Source of the DNA: Acidimicrobiaceae bacterium
Lineage (GTDB): Bacteria; Actinomycetota; Acidimicrobiia; Acidimicrobiales; RAAP-2
Reading direction: 5' to 3'
Assembly: GCA_003164275.1 (NCBI GenBank)
Contig: PLSY01000219.1
Span: forward strand, 49,507 to 55,682
DNA length: 6,176 nt
Within the stretch, counting starts at the first letter, position 1. Each line of letters opens with the position of its first letter. A program made the position numbers and the translations under genes. Positions 5,765 through 6,176 of this stretch are shown here, piece after piece. The notes under the pieces were generated by a model. The model was not told where the DNA came from and did not search any database. It saw only the letters and a program-made list of their open reading frames with translations.

Positions 5765-6176
5765 ATGGACGCCACCCGTCAACTCCTCACGCATGCCCAG
5801 ATTTCTGATCCGACCTCCGGAATCGCCGATATGAAGTCCGGGACGGAGGTCGGCCCGGGCTCCGACATCTTCCAGCGCCTGTTGAAAGAGCGGATCGTGT
5901 TCATTGGATCGGCCATCGATCAGAACACGGCCAATCTGGTCTGCTCCCAGTTGATCCTGCTCGAAGCAGAGAACCAAGATCGCGACATCTCCGTCTACAT
6001 CAACTCGCCCGGCGGCTCGGTCACCGACGGCCTGGCCATCTACGACACCATGCAGTACGTGCGGTGCGACGTGCGGACGATCTGCGTGGGCCTGGCCGCC
6101 TCGATGGGCCAGTTCCTGCTGTGCGCCGGGACCCCGGGCAAGCGGTTCGCCCTGCCCCACAGCCGGATCCTGATGC
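5765..6176 (+). CDS. clpP: ATP-dependent Clp protease proteolytic subunit, 5' part (ClpP1-like)
   Basis: The 137 codons visible encode the N-terminal two thirds of ClpP, the serine peptidase that forms tetradecameric barrels and degrades proteins fed by ClpX or ClpC ATPases in the cytoplasm. Recognisable segments are [13 protein letters not shown] (36-48), [13 protein letters not shown] (73-85), [10 protein letters not shown] (90-99), and the nucleophile Ser113 in [11 protein letters not shown] (109-119), followed by [16 protein letters not shown] (122-137). The catalytic His and Asp lie beyond the edge. SMG around the serine and PHSRILM resemble mycobacterial ClpP1 more than ClpP2, so a second clpP and clpX could follow downstream. 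The start at 5765 rests on the TAGGCT box 7 bases upstream. The next in-frame ATG (5831, residue 23) has no ribosome binding site but would also give a normal-length protein. It is unrelated in function to the glycan operon and probably has its own promoter. Confidence 0.97.
   Translation, partial: MDATRQLLTHAQISDPTSGIADMKSGTEVGPGSDIFQRLLKERIVFIGSAIDQNTANLVCSQLILLEAENQDRDISVYINSPGGSVTDGLAIYDTMQYVRCDVRTICVGLAASMGQFLLCAGTPGKRFALPHSRILM

Noticed and set aside
5372..6160. Minus-strand open frame of 262 codons opposite the end of glycosyltransferase C and clpP
   Set aside because: It crosses the intergenic region and the clpP promoter and is antisense to conserved ClpP codons; a shadow frame.

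Overview
This window reads as chromosomal DNA from a high-GC bacterium, most likely an actinobacterium. The third codon positions are strongly G/C, genes overlap by 4 bases, one gene looks leaderless behind a TANNNT box, and the ClpP fragment resembles the ClpP1 type. I cannot name a genus. A member of Acidimicrobiia or a related lineage would fit, but that is a guess.

Layout. Bases 1-26 on the minus strand are the first 26 nucleotides of a tRNA-Leu gene running off the left edge. A 68-base gap follows. Then comes a tightly packed plus-strand run of five genes (95-5702): methyltransferase-like protein 1 (95-1258), GT4-type glycosyltransferase A (1255-2349), glycosyltransferase B (2346-3593), methyltransferase-like protein 2 (3601-4611) and glycosyltransferase C (4608-5702). 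Three of the four junctions are 4-base stop/start overlaps and the fourth is a 7-base gap, so the set is almost certainly one operon. After a 62-base gap, clpP starts at 5765 and is cut off by the right edge.

How the genes work together. The three glycosyltransferases have the GT-B fold signatures of CAZy family GT4. The two methyltransferase-like proteins belong to a type common in actinobacterial polysaccharide loci. The plausible joint job is to build, and perhaps methylate, a short cell-envelope or secreted glycan. No sugar-nucleotide synthesis gene, flippase, ABC exporter, ligase or polymerase lies between the tRNA and clpP, so precursors and export must come from elsewhere.

The most notable points are as follows. 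The operon contains two copies of a methyltransferase-like plus glycosyltransferase pair (95-2349 and 3601-5702), and glycosyltransferases A and C are both 364 residues with all motifs in the same register. Both methyltransferase-like proteins share a degenerate SAM-binding motif I with glutamate replacing its first glycine. A perfect 12-bp inverted repeat with a 3-base loop lies inside the first gene, at the codons for its SAM-binding region. clpP has a -10 box placed so that its transcript would begin at or next to the start codon.
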